Assembly (NCBI GenBank): GCA_951799405.1
Contig: OX637350.1
Location: 3,643,852-3,707,851, forward strand
Length of the DNA: 64,000 nt
From: Agapetus fuscipes
Taxonomy: Eukaryota > Arthropoda > Insecta > Trichoptera > Glossosomatidae
Reading direction: 5' to 3'
In this document: positions 19,151 through 30,950 of the stretch, piece after piece
Position numbering within the stretch: the first letter of the stretch is position 1
Layout of the letters: the number at the start of each line of letters is the position of its first letter
Translations under genes and position numbers: made by a program
Notes under the pieces: generated by a model
The model's input: only the letters and a program-made list of their open reading frames with translations
What the model was told of the DNA's origin: nothing
Database searches by the model: none

Positions 19151-19695
19151 AGTCCCGAGTAAATAGATTTGAGATGTTCTTATCATAAGAAGATGAAGAA
19201 GAAGAAAAAATCGATAGTAAATACTTTGCCATTGCGATTTCATGCTAGATGAATGGTCACTCACGTGGATTTTTTACATTTAACTCTAAAAATGGAGCAA
19301 TTTTTTGTTGTTGGCAATATTCAAAGGGGAATGTCGCTTTGACGCAATATCGATACGTTTGATTTCACTTTGGGAATAGTGGTCAATATTTTTCCATTAA
19401 ATTTTCATGATAGATTGATGCCCACTTTGGTGTTTGCTCTAATCGAACACAACATTTTTTTTACCGTTTAAAATGGTAAATATTTTTACAGGCATGAAAA
19501 CGAGTAGCAATTTATAAATGCTGTTGTTTTTCAATAAATATATTACTCGTATATTCCCAGGTAGCTTTGAATTCATGAAATAAATGTAATATTTTGAAAG
19601 TTATTTAAAAAAAAACAGCTTACGAAAAATCCCTGATTATAAATCGGGAATTGACTATTGTAATGTAATAATTATTTTATAAGTATACCATTTCT
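19151..19695. other. No gene recognised
   Basis: AT-rich. No supported feature. Confidence 0.35.
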
Positions 19696-19797
19696 GCATG
19701 AAATCTTATATTAGAAAGCAGGTTCAATTTTGCAAGAAATCTTATACAAGAAAGCAGGTACATTTTTGCATGAAATCTTGTATTAGAAAGCCGGTTA
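19696..19797 (+). repeat. 36 bp tandem repeat, ~3 units (K family)
   Basis: The unit is about TGCATGAAATCTTATATTAG + AAAGCAGGTACATTTT. The 36 bp period keeps a 12-residue phase (KSYIRKQVQFCK). Five units of the same family are at 50024-50215. An S1 SINE follows directly. Confidence 0.75.
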
Positions 19798-19800
19798 GTC

Positions 19801-20155
19801 CAGTCGATAGCTCAGTTGGTAGAGTGCTTGCATTCCAAACCGTGAGCTCGGGTTCGAATCCCACCGAGGGTGTCAGAAATGATTTCCCGTTTCGGTTTTT
19901 ATTTTAAACCCCATTATAAAATACCGGCAAGGTTTACTCAGCCTTCACAAAAAAAGAGTACCAGCCCACTCGGGAGCTGGGAAACCCCCACTTCAACTGA
20001 AGGGGTTGGCGTAAGGCGGCCCAGGACAGGGTGGCCTACAGGTAAGGACCTGTAAAAATAAATTGGTTCAACTCGTCACATGCGACCCCTTCGAGATAAC
20101 GCGGCAAGAAGTTACACTATATGTGTAGCTTAGTTGCGTTGCGTTACGTTGCGTT
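19801..20155 (+). mobile_element. S1 SINE, near full length
   Basis: GTCGATAGCTCAGTTGGTAG head, GGTTCGAATCCCACCGAGGG B-box, full body, and a GCGTTGCGTTACGTTGCG tail. Confidence 0.85.
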
Positions 20156-20159
20156 ACAT

Positions 20160-20870
20160 AAAAAAAAGTAAATTTTGAAAAATGGTTATGAAGGCGTTAA
20201 TAAAGTTATTAACTATTTATTTCACGAAAGCCAGTCAACTACAACTTCTTACAAAGTTACAACTTTTAACTTTTGCTGAAATAAAAATAAGAAAATAAAA
20301 TTGGTTGGGCACATTTTGGTTTCTTTTCAAACTGAAACTTCTAAAAGTTGCAGAGCATTAAAAGTTACTCAATAGAAAGTATTTAATATTTTTCCAAGAC
20401 TAGCTAAAGCAACAGTTAACCATACTTTTAGTTTCGATTAAAAGAAGTTATGAAAAAAACATGGATGAATATAGTATTAGGTAGAAAAGGCTGAAAATAT
20501 GAAAACAAATATGGTTAAAAAAAAAAAAACATTTTTTTTCAGGGCTATTTTTTGTAATGCATGTATCTGTATTAAAAATATAGAAAAAAAGAATATGTAA
20601 CTTCTTTTTAACAGGAATTTTATCTGATTAAACATTTTTTTTTCAGTTTATAAAAGACATATTTATACAAACAACTTCAGAAACATAAATACATTAAATA
20701 ACATTAAATAACTCAGATAAAAATAAAATATCTGCATCTACAAATCCATTAAACGAGTACCTGTGTACAAAACAAATAAAGCATAAAAAAATAATTTACC
20801 TGTGGAGGAATATATTTACAACAGAAAAAGGCTTTTAAGTCTATCATATGGTGCTGTACGCATGGTGGTA
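20160..20870. other. AT-rich, nothing recognised
   Basis: Long A- and T-runs. No repeat or gene recognised. Confidence 0.4.
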
Positions 20871-20875
20871 ATGGT

Positions 20876-21290
20876 ATAAACTTGTGTCACGACAAATCGG
20901 CTAAAGATAACTCGTCCACAGACAGCACGTCCATGGACAAATCAGTGAAACAACAGTTCGTCCGTAAGAATTTATGGTCAACGACATTTCGGTCATGGTC
21001 AACTCGGCCTCAGATATCTCGTCCACAGGAACATCGGTCACGGAACATTTGGTCACGTGACGTTTCATCTACACGTCAGTTTGTCCACACGACTTTTCGG
21101 GATAGGAGGCGATCCGCCATATGAGAAAATGTATAGCTTTGCATGAGCGTCCATGTGCTGTGGGTCCTTGTGACACATACATACAGGACGGGTATGAGGA
21201 AGGTTTGAACACACTTTTCGGTATACGACATTTCGGTCACATACAATATACGTTCACAGACAGGTCCTTCACAGTATTTACCTAAAGGAA
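20876..21290 (+). repeat. Degenerate ~15 bp periodic array with embedded L-repeat
   Basis: Units such as CACGACAAATCGGCTAAAG, CTCGTCCACAGACAGC, GACATTTCGGTCATGG and CACGTCAGTTTGTCCACACG run to ~21110. An L-repeat (21115-21225) follows, then more units (GACATTTCGGTCACAT) to ~21290. It is homologous to 10905-11120. A reverse-oriented array at 21805-21920 makes a second foldback-like pair. Confidence 0.6.
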
Positions 21291-21429
21291 AATATTTAGA
21301 CTATTTTTACAATTGTTTAAATTTTATAACTGTCAACTTTAATCTAAATTGTAAAAATATGTTGTTTTACACCAAAAAATAAATAAAATAAAATACTTGT
21401 TGACCAAAAAACCTTTGTAAGTAAAAATG

Positions 21430-21790
21430 AAATTTTAATTAATCGCACCAAAGGTCCATCCAGCCTTACAGCAACTGGGTCTTGCTTGAGAATTGGCGCT
21501 TTGTAGCGACGACGATCAAGCTCGTAAAACGGTCGATAGCTCAATTGGTAGAATGCTTGCATTCCATGCCGAGAGCAAGGGTTCGATCTCAAAGGTTTAC
21601 TCAGCCTTCACAAGAAATGAGAACCAGCCCCCCCGGGAGCTGGGAAACCCCCACTTCAACTGAAAGTGGTTGGTGTGAGGCCGGCCCCCTTACCTGTTAA
21701 AATAAATAGGTCCCGAAGCGCCACATGCGACCCCTTCGGGTAAACGCAGGCAAGAAGTTACACTATATGTGTAGCTTAGTTGCGTTTTTT
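21430..21790 (+). mobile_element. S2 fragment joined to S1 SINE (composite)
   Basis: S2 body (GTCCATCCAGCCTTACAGC to GCGACGACGATCAAGCTCG) is joined to S1 (GGTCGATAGCTCAATTGGTA...). The S1 part lacks ~70 bp after the B-box and ends TGTGTAGCTTAGTTGCG. The arrangement resembles 14137-14385. Confidence 0.65.
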
Positions 21791-21804
21791 TTTTTTTTTG
21801 CGCA

Positions 21805-21920
21805 GTGATGGAGCTATCCGTAGACCAAACATTGTGTGTAACTGAATTGTCCATGTTCATTTGTATGTGGACGCGCCATCTGCGGTCGGTTTGTCTGTGA
21901 TCGAACAGTTTTTCGTCATA
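21805..21920 (-). repeat. Degenerate ~15 bp periodic array (reverse)
   Basis: The complement contains ATCACAGACAAACCGACCGC, GCGTCCACATACAAATG and ATGGACAATTCAGTTAC, matching the unit style at 20876. Confidence 0.5.
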
Positions 21921-22384
21921 CCGTTTTTTTTCATATTTGTTTTATAGGCGTTGTATTTACAGGTGAAACTGTTGTAAGGTATATTATTATTGCTCCAACA
22001 GCCGAATGCAAAAATGACATACAATAATTGCAGTGGGAATTAGTTTGGTTAATAGAAATGGATGAATGCGTCTGCGAATATTGTGAATAAATATTAATCC
22101 AATGTTAATTTACTAAATTGATCGATGTGACACTTTTTTTGTATCATTTCTATTATACTTAAACCATTGTTGTAGAAATATGCCTAGACAGTGTTATTCA
22201 TACGCAGCAAATCCATGGCTTAGCCGCTGCCTTAAATGAACATCGCGTACAAAAAATGCTGATTCAGGGATAAGCAATAGATCAGCTGTTGTTGTGAATA
22301 ACACTGTTGGTGATTGCAAATGCAAAACGGTTGTAATTGAAAAAAATATGATTTTATAATTTTATTAATAACCATTTTAATTTG
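21921..22384. other. No gene recognised
   Basis: AT-rich. No supported feature. Confidence 0.35.
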
Positions 22385-22660
22385 TCCGGTCGATAGTTTA
22401 AATGGTAGAGTTCTTGCATTTTATGCCGAGAGCTCGGGTTCGAATCCCACCGAGGGTGTCGGAAATGATTTCCCGTTTCGGTGTTTATTTCAAATCCAAA
22501 ATAGAATACCGACAAGGCTTACTCAGTCTTCACAAGAAATTAGTATCAGCCTCCTCAGGAGCTTACCTGTAAAAATAAATAGGTTTCTCTCAACACATGC
22601 GCCCCTTCGGTGAAAAAACGGAAAGAAGTTACACTAAATGCGTAGCTAAGTAGCGTTCAA
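22385..22660 (+). mobile_element. S1 SINE, internally deleted
   Basis: GGTCGATAGTTTAAATGGTA head (A-box decayed), GGTTCGAATCCCACCGAGGG intact, and body with a deletion around the ACCCCCACTTC region. Confidence 0.8.
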
Positions 22661-23004
22661 GCAGAGCCCAGAATACTAAGTTGAATATAATTTAAGTAAA
22701 ATTTACATAATCAGTCTGGTGAAGTTAAAAAATGCAAATTAATAGTTGCAAAAAGGAAAACAATGAAAATACTGCAGTGAACGCTGGTCGGTACCTCAGA
22801 AGCTGGGAGGAAAGCCCAGAAGTGAATTAATATTCTGAGGAGACCCTTGAGGTGAGCTATGCACATATATTATTATATTTAAATTCTGAAAATTTTAATG
22901 ATATGGTAACTAAGTAAGTTTTTATGAAAAAAACTATTTGTAATTTAAGTTGCTAAGATCTTTTTCTTTCAGATTTTGGGATTTGGAAGAGTGAAATAAA
23001 GCTC

Positions 23005-23225
23005 TAATATATAATCTATAATCTAAGATGCAAACAGATATTACATTTATGATTTATAGTAATATGAATGTAAATGCATTTTCGTAAGCAGATATGTAGA
23101 AGTATGACGCATGTGAACAGATAACATAAAAATCAAATTTCAAATAAGTAAAAGCTCTGCATCCCTTGCCGCTTTTCCTTGGAATAATTGTGACACCGGC
23201 AAATTAACCAAAGGCAGCAACCAAG
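23005..23225 (-). repeat. A-repeat (minus), 5' truncated
   Basis: TATAATCTATAATCTAAG through GACACCGGCAAATTAACCA. Confidence 0.75.
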
Positions 23226-23264
23226 GATTTTCTTATATATATTTTAAATATAGTAATAATATAG

Positions 23265-23512
23265 ACTGGTCCGCAGTCTAGTCGTTACGCATCAGACTCT
23301 TTAATCGAACGTTGTGGGTTTGATTCCTGGCGGAGCACAACAAATATTCCAGTTATATTTTCAAACATGCTCATCGCTGGGTTGCAAAATTCATATGCCC
23401 TTGAGACCGGTCACCGAAGATCCATCCAGCCTTACAGTAACTGAGTCTTGCTTAGAATTGACGCTTTTTGACGCGTGAAGGGCTCTTGAGTTTGATACAC
23501 ACAAAAACAGCG
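23265..23512 (+). mobile_element. S2 SINE, diverged
   Basis: ACTGGTCCGCAGTCTAGTCG head, TTTGATTCCTGGCGGAGC, and body to CACACAAAAACAGC. It is cut by an S1 fragment. Confidence 0.75.
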
Positions 23513-23605
23513 GGAAATCGTTTCTGACACCCTCAGTGTAGTTCGAATCCAAGCTCACGGCGTGGAGTGCCAGCACTTTACCAACTGAGCTATCGACCGA
23601 AATAA
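23513..23605 (-). repeat. S1 SINE head (minus)
   Basis: The complement reads GTCGATAGCTCAGTTGGTA...GTGTCAGAAACGATTTCCC. Only the head and ~20 bp of body are present. Confidence 0.7.
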
Positions 23606-24435
23606 ATAGATGCACATAGGACATAGAGCCTCAAATGAGGAGATACTGTAATAATAGTTAAACATTCGAAATGCTATATTACGTCGACCTTCGACGCAAA
23701 AAAAAACCCCAACAAATAAATTATCCTAATATAATAGTAACAGATTACAAGTTAATACTCGTACTTCACATACCTACTAGCAGTCACGTAAAATACACTT
23801 TCTTCTTTCTTCTTTTTTCTTTTCCATGTTCATGCAAGAAAGAAACCTTCGTTTCTCCACGTGTTCATTTTCTTTCTTGTTTTTTTTCTAAAATGGAACA
23901 GGAAACATAATAAAGAGGCGCTAGCGTCCTGGAGGGACTAAGCTGGGCACGACTCGCTTTTCGAAAGAACTAACATCCCAGGTAATTAAACACGTTTTCG
24001 AAATTACATTTTCTCTTGCTATCACACTGTTGCCGGCACTGTTTTCATTTAATTCTATGAGTATTTGCTACCATACAAATGCAAGCTGCATACGAGAACT
24101 GACAAATATTTGTAAAGTGAAAAAAAAAACTATTTTGTAAGTGATTTAAGATTTTTTTCTATTTATCATGTAAACTGAAAACGTGAAGGTAAAAAAAATA
24201 GCATTATTTGAGAGTTGAATATTTTTTCTATCTGTTCGGTTATTTTTCATCACATTTTTTACATTATAAGTTTCATATACAAATTGTTATTGATTTTTAA
24301 TATTGTAAAAAACTGATCGTTTATTCTGAAATAACTATAAAACTAAAATGAATTAATTAAACCTTCAAATACAGCAGGATACTACCTTATATTTTGAATA
24401 TAAAAAAATACAGATTAACAGTATTATTTTGCCAT
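23606..24435. other. No gene recognised
   Basis: AT-rich with T-runs. No domain in ORFs. Confidence 0.35.
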
Positions 24436-24439
24436 CCAT

Positions 24440-24700
24440 TCATACAGTTGTGGTTGTGGGTTCGAATCCCGGCGGAGCACAAAAAATATACATTTATATT
24501 TTCAAATATGCTCTACGCTGGGTTTAATAAAAGGGCCGTTACCATGGTTTCATCCAGTCTTACACCAACTGGGCTTTGCTTGAGAATCGGCGCTTTCTAC
24601 AGAAACGACCAAGCTTGCAGAGGGCTTTTGAGGTGTGATTCACACAAAACAGCGCTCACCAAATAAATCATCATAATATTATTATTATTATTAGTGTCTC
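24440..24700 (+). mobile_element. S2 SINE, 5' truncated
   Basis: It starts just before the B-box (GTGGGTTCGAATCCCGGCGG) and runs to AATAAATCATCATAATATTA plus ATT repeats. Confidence 0.8.
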
Positions 24701-25424
24701 ACATCCTTCTGATTTCCGAGCCCCAATTTTATTATCATTACCAATTGCTGACAAAGTTGAATACGTTTTTTAAACTGAAACTATTACAATAAATCAAACA
24801 CAAAACAAATATTTCCTGGAAATGCCATTAACAAATTGCAAGCCCACACTGTTTCGAATACACACAAAATTTATTCAATTTACGTTATTAATAAGAGCCG
24901 TTATGGGGCCGAGACTAGTGATTGCTTTGGCAAACTCAATGAATGTTACAATCATCTCTATCTGGCCACACAATGCCAGATATCATACGAAATTCATCCA
25001 ATTTGAATTGTACCCGAATCCTTGTTCGTGTTTGAATGATGTTCCCACCCCGCGGCCGTTTCTCAAACAATGCTCTCCCAGTTGTGTTCGACAGGGGTGC
25101 CTTTGGGGGTGAACCAATATCGGACGAGTTAATTTTCGTTCATTCCTAATGTTCAATTATTTCGTTCATTCATATGGCAGTCGCTTTAATTGTAATTATT
25201 TGGTTTCACATGCTGTAAAGTGTAGGAGACGGATGTCTTTTTGATACAATGTTTTATTTCGTCAGTATTTATCTCTGTATTAATTTTTCAATTAAATATG
25301 ACTGGTCATGCATTACACCATCCGCGTGACTAGAATGGAATAAAGATTTTATTATTATTATTCGTTTATTATATCTTTGCTTAAAATCGATGCACCAACT
25401 GATTTTGCCGTGGTGTAAAAATTA
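24701..25424. other. No gene recognised
   Basis: A 96-codon ORF (24822-25112, +) shows no motif. Confidence 0.35.
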
Positions 25425-25870
25425 ATGTTCACTTGAGTGAACATTCATTCGACTTCGTCTGAAATTGCCTTCACAGAGTCAACATGAAATTCATGAACGT
25501 TCACTCGAGTAAACATTAGTAGAGTGGCATTTCTGAAATCCCCTTAACAAAGTCATTTCCATCGGTCACTTTAGAGGAAAATAACGAGTAAATAATTCAT
25601 TCTCATTGCGGTGTGCTAATACGAAGTTCATGAACGTTCAGTCGAGTGAGCATCCGTCGAGTGGAACTTGTGAAATCGCCTTTACAGAGTTATTTCCATC
25701 GATAATATTAATGGAAATTGACGAGTGAATAACTCATTCTGCTTGTGGTGTGTAAACATGAAGTTCATGAACGTTACTTTACATTAATTTTAACATTACT
25801 CGAGTGGCACATCTGATGTCGCCCTTACAGAGTTACTACCATCGGTCACGTGAGCGATCGGTGTGACGTC
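25425..25870. repeat. ~140 bp satellite-like tandem repeat, ~3 units
   Basis: Repeated landmarks are AAGTTCATGAACGTTCA, GTCGAGTGGCA-type, CTGAAATCGCCTTACAGAG-type, TTTCCATCGGTCAC-type and ACGAGTGAATAACTCATTCT. They recur at ~130-145 bp spacing. Units are rich in short palindromes (TTCATGAA, TTCACTCGAGTGAA type). Confidence 0.7.
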
Positions 25871-26029
25871 ACTGTGACGCGTTTGAGGCACAATGATGAT
25901 CGATGCTAGTTACGGGTCCAGGACGTACATTCTACCCATTACTCCATGACGTCATACCACTCATATCGCTTGTTAGTATAGGCTTCATTAAATCTTCTGA
26001 TTTCATAAAACAATATGGCTTTAACGCTG

Positions 26030-26260
26030 GAGAGTTGCTTTCCGGGATGTGTTGCCGTTGTCTGTGGGAGCTGAACTTTCCAGACGTTTCGCCCATGTCT
26101 ACAATGGACTTTTTCAGCGTTAAAGTGCAATGATGAAGATGATATTAATGAAAACTGTGATGACTGATGATATTGTGACAACTAGGCGAAATATCCAGAA
26201 TCTCCAGCTCCCATGGACCACGGCAACAGATCCCGGAAAACATCTCTTCGACATCACCGG
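26030..26260. mobile_element. Inverted-repeat element with decayed hammerhead cores
   Basis: TTTCCGGGATGTGTTGCCGT and GTGGGAGCTGAA on the left are mirrored by AGCTCCCATGG and CGGCAACAGATCCCGGAAA on the right. The minus-strand core at 26080-26117 reads CTGAAAA / stem II GTCCAT-ATGGGC / GAAA / CG-U-C. The plus-strand core at 26164-26195 reads CTGATGA ... GAAA / TA-U-C. Each has a fault (G8 changed, or weak stem II). Confidence 0.55.
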
Positions 26261-26457
26261 CCGTTTAAGCCTCAAACTCGTATTCAATACAGCCTTATTC
26301 ATTTAATTTGTTAAACTGGAAATGAGGTGTCAAACTACTTTTGTTGTGAGAAAAAATTCCATTAAAACCGGATTATGGCTTTAAACCTTTTTATGAATAC
26401 GGGTAGTGTTTATAGTTTGTGTTAATCTTGATGAAGATATTTTAAATTTTAATGAAT

Positions 26458-26525
26458 ACGCTTGAAAGCTCAGCTGGTTCAGTGCTTTCATTCCATATCA
26501 TGTGTTCGCGTTCGATTTCCACCGT
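26458..26525 (+). repeat. S1-like SINE head, diverged
   Basis: GAAAGCTCAGCTGGTTCAG and GTTCGATTTCCACCG are recognisable A- and B-box remnants, with no body. Confidence 0.45.
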
Positions 26526-27960
26526 ATTTATCCATACACGTAAAATACATATAAAATGAATATTTAATTTCCATGAGATTATTGAAATTCTAAACTTACT
26601 CTGAATACGGACCATTTGAGAATGTTTCACAAAGCCGTCTGCCATTCCAACAAAACTTTATATTTTTATTCCTCTTTGTTTTATTCCATAACTGGTTACA
26701 GGCTTCGTATTTGGAGAAATTGAAATACAACAAAGTTTAAGTGTTTTTTCAGGAAATGATGAATATTTCCTGTATATGAAGATAATTATGTAATGTGGAA
26801 ATACGATGTATTTTGAAGTAAATAAAATATGCACGTTCTTGAGAAAAATCGAGCAATTTTCTTAACGTAGTACAACCAGTACCCGGTGTGTTTTACTACG
26901 CTATTTAGTCATGTGGAACCGATTGGTTTCTACAAGTAAGGAACAACCTTACGCAACAATTGGGAAAAACCGGGAAATGGAAAAAGAAACTGAAAGATAG
27001 ACAAGGTTGGCAGTACTTAATGAAGGAGATAAGAACCCTCATCTGGTGTCAAAATATGACGAATAAGATATTTCATGTATTTGTTACCTACGAATTACTA
27101 TAGCCGTTTAACTGTTTTAAAATAATGTTCATATCGATTGAAGTAAATGTGTGTCTGGAATCTTCGAGCACATACTCGGACGTACACGCACATACAATAA
27201 GGGTTTGTGTAGAAGAATTTAGAACACGCTATAGTGAACTCTAGATCATTCCACAGCCGTTTGTATAAAAGACGGGGTTAACTCAAAGTAAAAGGATTCA
27301 ATGTGCACGTCAAACAAACAATTCTGTTGTATTTTATAAAGAAAAATCACATTTGATGTACACAAGCAAAGCGTGCAAATTCAAGCTCACTGACCTGAAA
27401 ACCTGAATCAATATACCAAATACAATTTGGGCCGCCTTTTATTGACAATACAATTTTCTTAAAATACATTATCATCCTTGTATTTGTTCAGAAGTTATTA
27501 AGTCGTAGCCCCTTGAGCTTTTGAGGCTGATCCATCGGCTCTACGATTGTATACTCGTACCCATCGAAATATAAGAACTAGTTGGGATAAGAAAACAATT
27601 GAGAATTAGGAATGCGCTAACGCACTTGGTAAACAAAAATCCCAATTCACTCTATCGGTAAACTTACAGCTGTCAACAAGTGTGTTATCTAATTGAAAAA
27701 AAAAAAACAATTTAATGCTAAACTGCATGTTTTCTAAACGTTTCAAAGAAAGAAAATAAATGTTTTATAAAAATAACGAACAATATTTCGCTTAAAAAAC
27801 TATTTAATATGATAACCATCATAAAATTTATTTTTCATTTGTGTTTTAAGAACTAGTGATGTTCAAGTATGTAGGTACTTGCTTGTTCAAGTATGCAGTT
27901 ATTATGCTCGCGATAATAGATACTTGTGAAATTCATCCCGTACACAATGAGGTCGGAACA
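26526..27960. other. No gene recognised; one possible LINE scrap
   Basis: Around 26965-27020 the frame KKKLKDRQGWQYLMKEIRTL resembles the C-terminal end of the LINE families at 9710 and 59804, but is too short to be sure. The rest is AT-rich. Confidence 0.35.
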
Positions 27961-27961
27961 T

Positions 27962-28115
27962 TTTTTAATTAATTTTTTTTTTTTTTAAAAGATTTGTGAA
28001 GAGAAAAGCAATTCACCAATCTATTTTGCCTGGCCAGTTGTCTCCATACGAAAGCAGAGCTTGTGTGCATGCAATGGCATCTGTTGAACCAGGGTCGAAG
28101 CTATGGTAGTTATGT
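27962..28115 (-). mobile_element. S3 SINE (tRNA-derived), 3' part
   Basis: S3 on the minus strand ends in a poly(A) (T-run at 27970 on plus). It contains AAATAGATTTGTGAAGAG, TTTTGCCTGGCCAG and GTGTGCATGCAATGGCATCT blocks. The tRNA-like head seen at 33780-33845 is missing here. Confidence 0.65.
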
Positions 28116-28767
28116 TATGGTAGATATTTTTATACTTTCAACAACACTAGTAACAAATACCGTTGCTATGGTGATTTCATTGGTTTATATGGTGATATGT
28201 ACATAGATTGAAGACGGAACAGAGACACGTTGCATACATATAAAAGGACAAAAATATTTCATATGTCGTGAGCGAGACAGCACCATCAACAATGTATGGC
28301 GTCAATGACTGGTGCATCATATCGTTTTGTTCTAAATCGCATTCATAGCCATTCCATTGAATGAATACTTCCATGCTTGTACCATATTAATAAGTGAATC
28401 TCTTTACTGGCTTAGTCGTGTTTAGTAGAGGGTAAAGTTTACCATTGTTTGCAATACTCTAAGTATAAAACTCTCCATTTAAACTTAAACATTACGTTGT
28501 ACCAAAAATCATATAGAAAACCTAAACGCTCACAAGAAGTGTTATTTTAGTACTCATATACTTTTACAGTACGTATCGGAAATTTCAGCAGTTCAATACA
28601 TCCCCTTGCCAAATATTTGAACACCCTTTCCGACATTGCTTTTGTTGGAAACAATAGAACACAGCTACTACTGGTTAAGCTTCAATACGTTGTAATTTAT
28701 AATCCATTTTGTCTTTGATATGGAATTTTCATATATTTTATGTCGTATAAGATTAATTTGCATACAG
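28116..28767. other. No gene recognised
   Basis: AT-rich. No supported feature. Confidence 0.35.
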
Positions 28768-29007
28768 TACCCTTAGTACGAGTTGTAAAACTTGAGAAAA
28801 GTAAAGTTTACGGAAAATATTAAAGGGTGATTTCTCCCAAAATCTGCCGTTTCTGTTTTTTACACTTTATGGTCTTAGCAAAAGAGTTACAGTGATGAAG
28901 AAAATCAAGTTCAAACAAACAAAACCGGCAGATTTTGGGGGAAATCCCTCTTAAATAATTGCTGTAAACTTTACATTACTCAAGTTTTGCAACTCGTACT
29001 AAGGGTG
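28768..29007. mobile_element. 240 bp MITE with long inverted repeats (E family)
   Basis: Ends are TACCCTTAGTACGAGTTG and CAACTCGTACTAAGGGTG, with ~90 bp of near-perfect inverted arm through AGTAAAGTTTACGG and CAAAATCTGCCG. Unique centre CACTTTATGGTCTTAGCAAA. An equal-length copy is at 37142-37381 and a truncated one at 57493-57670. Confidence 0.85.
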
Positions 29008-29137
29008 CTGTTTATCTAATGTAGAAGCATAATCTGTAGCTACATTACTGCACGGCATTTTTGCTTTAAAGTAAAACCCTTTTAATATTTAGGACGTAAG
29101 TAAATATTTTATAAAACTTGGAAGGTTTTGTTATAGT

Positions 29138-29390
29138 ATTGAGTTCCTTGACTAAAAGGTATAATATGAGGCTAAGTTCACTTTGGCAATGCCACCACAG
29201 TTTCAGGGAAGGTCAGCAAGAGTTGCAGGGCTTACGTTCACGTATATTTGAGATTGGGTTTTTATGTTGTAAGTCAACATACGACTTGTGTTAGTGCGAA
29301 TTAATACGTTTTTGCTTGTGAGAATACATATTATATGAATCTCAAATGTAAATATATCTTTGCAATTAAGATTATGTATAGATTATATTA
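29138..29390 (+). repeat. A-repeat
   Basis: Near full length, from TTCCTTGACTAAAAGG to GCAATTAAGATTATG. Confidence 0.8.
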
Positions 29391-29649
29391 TAAACCAAAT
29401 GAAATTACTTAAAAAGTTGACTACCAAGATCTTCAATAAAATACATACCTAATTAGCCAAACAATAAGATTTTCAGTCCAAAGGCTGAAATCATATAAAT
29501 CCTAATCTGAAAAGTATATTAACAACCATTTAGGTTCTAAATTAGCATTGAAATGTTGAAGTTACCTGAACGCATATTTTTTTAAATTTTATGGTTTGTG
29601 TATTATCCCTTCAAAAATGAACTACTATAGTTTGTTAAAGTACTAAAAA

Positions 29650-29735
29650 TATGTTATAATACTGTTTCATTTATAACATTTTATATCATGAATCAAAGAA
29701 ATGTTTTCGTTCATTCAACGATCATCAGGTATATT
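29650..29735 (-). ncRNA. Degenerate hammerhead element
   Basis: The minus strand reads CTGATGA (complement of 29722-29728), a short GTT/AAC stem, GAAA (29705-29708), ACAT then T. Stem I does not pair. Flank AAATGAAACAGT loosely recalls the AGTGAATTAAAACT block of the small inserts. Confidence 0.4.
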
Positions 29736-29744
29736 TTAAAACTG

Positions 29745-29830
29745 GCTACTTGGTAAATAGGTCCAAAATCACCACATGCGACCCGGTCGGAGGTTACACT
29801 ATATGTGTAGCTTAGTTGCGTTGCGGTAAG
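29745..29830 (+). repeat. S1 SINE, 3' tail
   Basis: AATAGGTCCAAAATCACCAC and TTACACTATATGTGTAGC match the end of S1. Confidence 0.65.
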
Positions 29831-29929
29831 TATGTAGTGTTGTTTTACTATTTAAGATACCTCCATTTAAGTGTTAAATTCGATCTTATAACATTTTTAC
29901 CCATTAATAATAATTATAATAATAATATT

Positions 29930-29985
29930 TATTTGGTGAGCGTTGTTTTTGTGTGAATCACACCTCAAAAGCCCTCTAAAATTCC
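29930..29985 (-). repeat. S2 SINE, 3' end (minus)
   Basis: Complement of TTTGGTGAGCGTTGTTTTTG through CACACCTCAAAAGCCCTCTA. Confidence 0.6.
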
Positions 29986-29989
29986 CATC

Positions 29990-30458
29990 TTTACAGCCTT
30001 TTACAGATAAAAGGTTGTAATAAACAAGAACAAAATCTTCTAAAAGTGAACCGGCAATAAATTCAAAAATATCTTAAACACCAAAACACTGAAAATTTCA
30101 GCACACTAAATTGTATGCCAAAATCTCTACTTAAAATATCAAGTTTACGACATGATCGTTAGGCGGGAAAAGCGTCCTTCTTCCCGCGAAGGCTGATAAG
30201 CGAAGAGTATGGTTGCCAAAACCCGGCGACAGTCGGTCATAAGCAGGTATGACGAGGGAGAATCTTCCAGAACGCCCCGGGCCAAATGCGAAACGACGTC
30301 TCACGACCCAGTTACACCCTAATGCAATTGTCCATGGGGAATGCGCACCACCCTAACGGACGTAATCTGTACAGACATTTTGAGTGTTTTGGTTTTATGT
30401 TCTGCATTTTATGGAATGCTTTCTAGAGAGCAAGAAACAATTTTTTCTGATTTTTTTT
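29990..30458. other. No gene recognised
   Basis: The moderately GC-rich stretch 30150-30370 has no motif I can name. Confidence 0.35.
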
Positions 30459-30722
30459 TTAAATTTTGAAAGTTAAAAATAAGCACTTCTTCTTTGTCTT
30501 CTGGTGATACTTTGATCGAAGATCGGCGATCATCATGGATTTCTTGTCCTTGGATGTTGCGGCTCCAATCAGGGACTTTGTGCTTTTGTTGAACGATTGT
30601 CGCAGGTTGTACAGCCACGATGCCCTTCGGCGTCCTCGAGTTTTTCTCGTCTCAATCTTACCCTGTATGATAAGATGAAGAAGGCGGTATTTCTCATTTC
30701 TCAAAACATGATCAAAGTACAT
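30459..30722 (-). pseudogene. LINE/RT polyprotein C-terminal fragment
   Basis: 87 codons read YFDHVLRNEKYRLLHLIIQG, KIETRKTRGRRRASWLYNLR and then ATSKDKKSMMIADLRS. This is the typical C-terminus of insect endonuclease-reverse transcriptase LINEs (GHVLR..GKIEGKRGRGRRR..W..NLR pattern). No RT core is present upstream. It is truncated and presumably inactive. Confidence 0.75.
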
Positions 30723-30904
30723 TAGCTATCTCTGCTAAATGGTTGGCAGAGAATAATTGCAATGATTTGAAATACCTTTTTATTTTACTTTGTACAAAAG
30801 GTTCTAAGAGACTGTGAGGTAAGATGGCTAGATGAATCCTTTTGGTATTGACATATGATTTTTAAACTTAACAAAGAGTTTATTATAAAATTGATCTAGA
30901 ACTT

Positions 30905-30950
30905 TGGTTCACGTTTACGAGTCTAAGCTTCTAGACTACGGACTGGTAAA
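30905..30950 (-). repeat. S2 head scrap (minus)
   Basis: The complement contains CCAGTCCGTAGTCTAGAAGC, a decayed S2 A-box region. Confidence 0.45.

Noticed and set aside
19700..19800. ACAAGAAAGCAGG-like text resembling Gateway att sites or vector contamination
   Set aside because: It is part of a diverged 36 bp tandem repeat found at two loci, without any vector backbone; resemblance is by chance.
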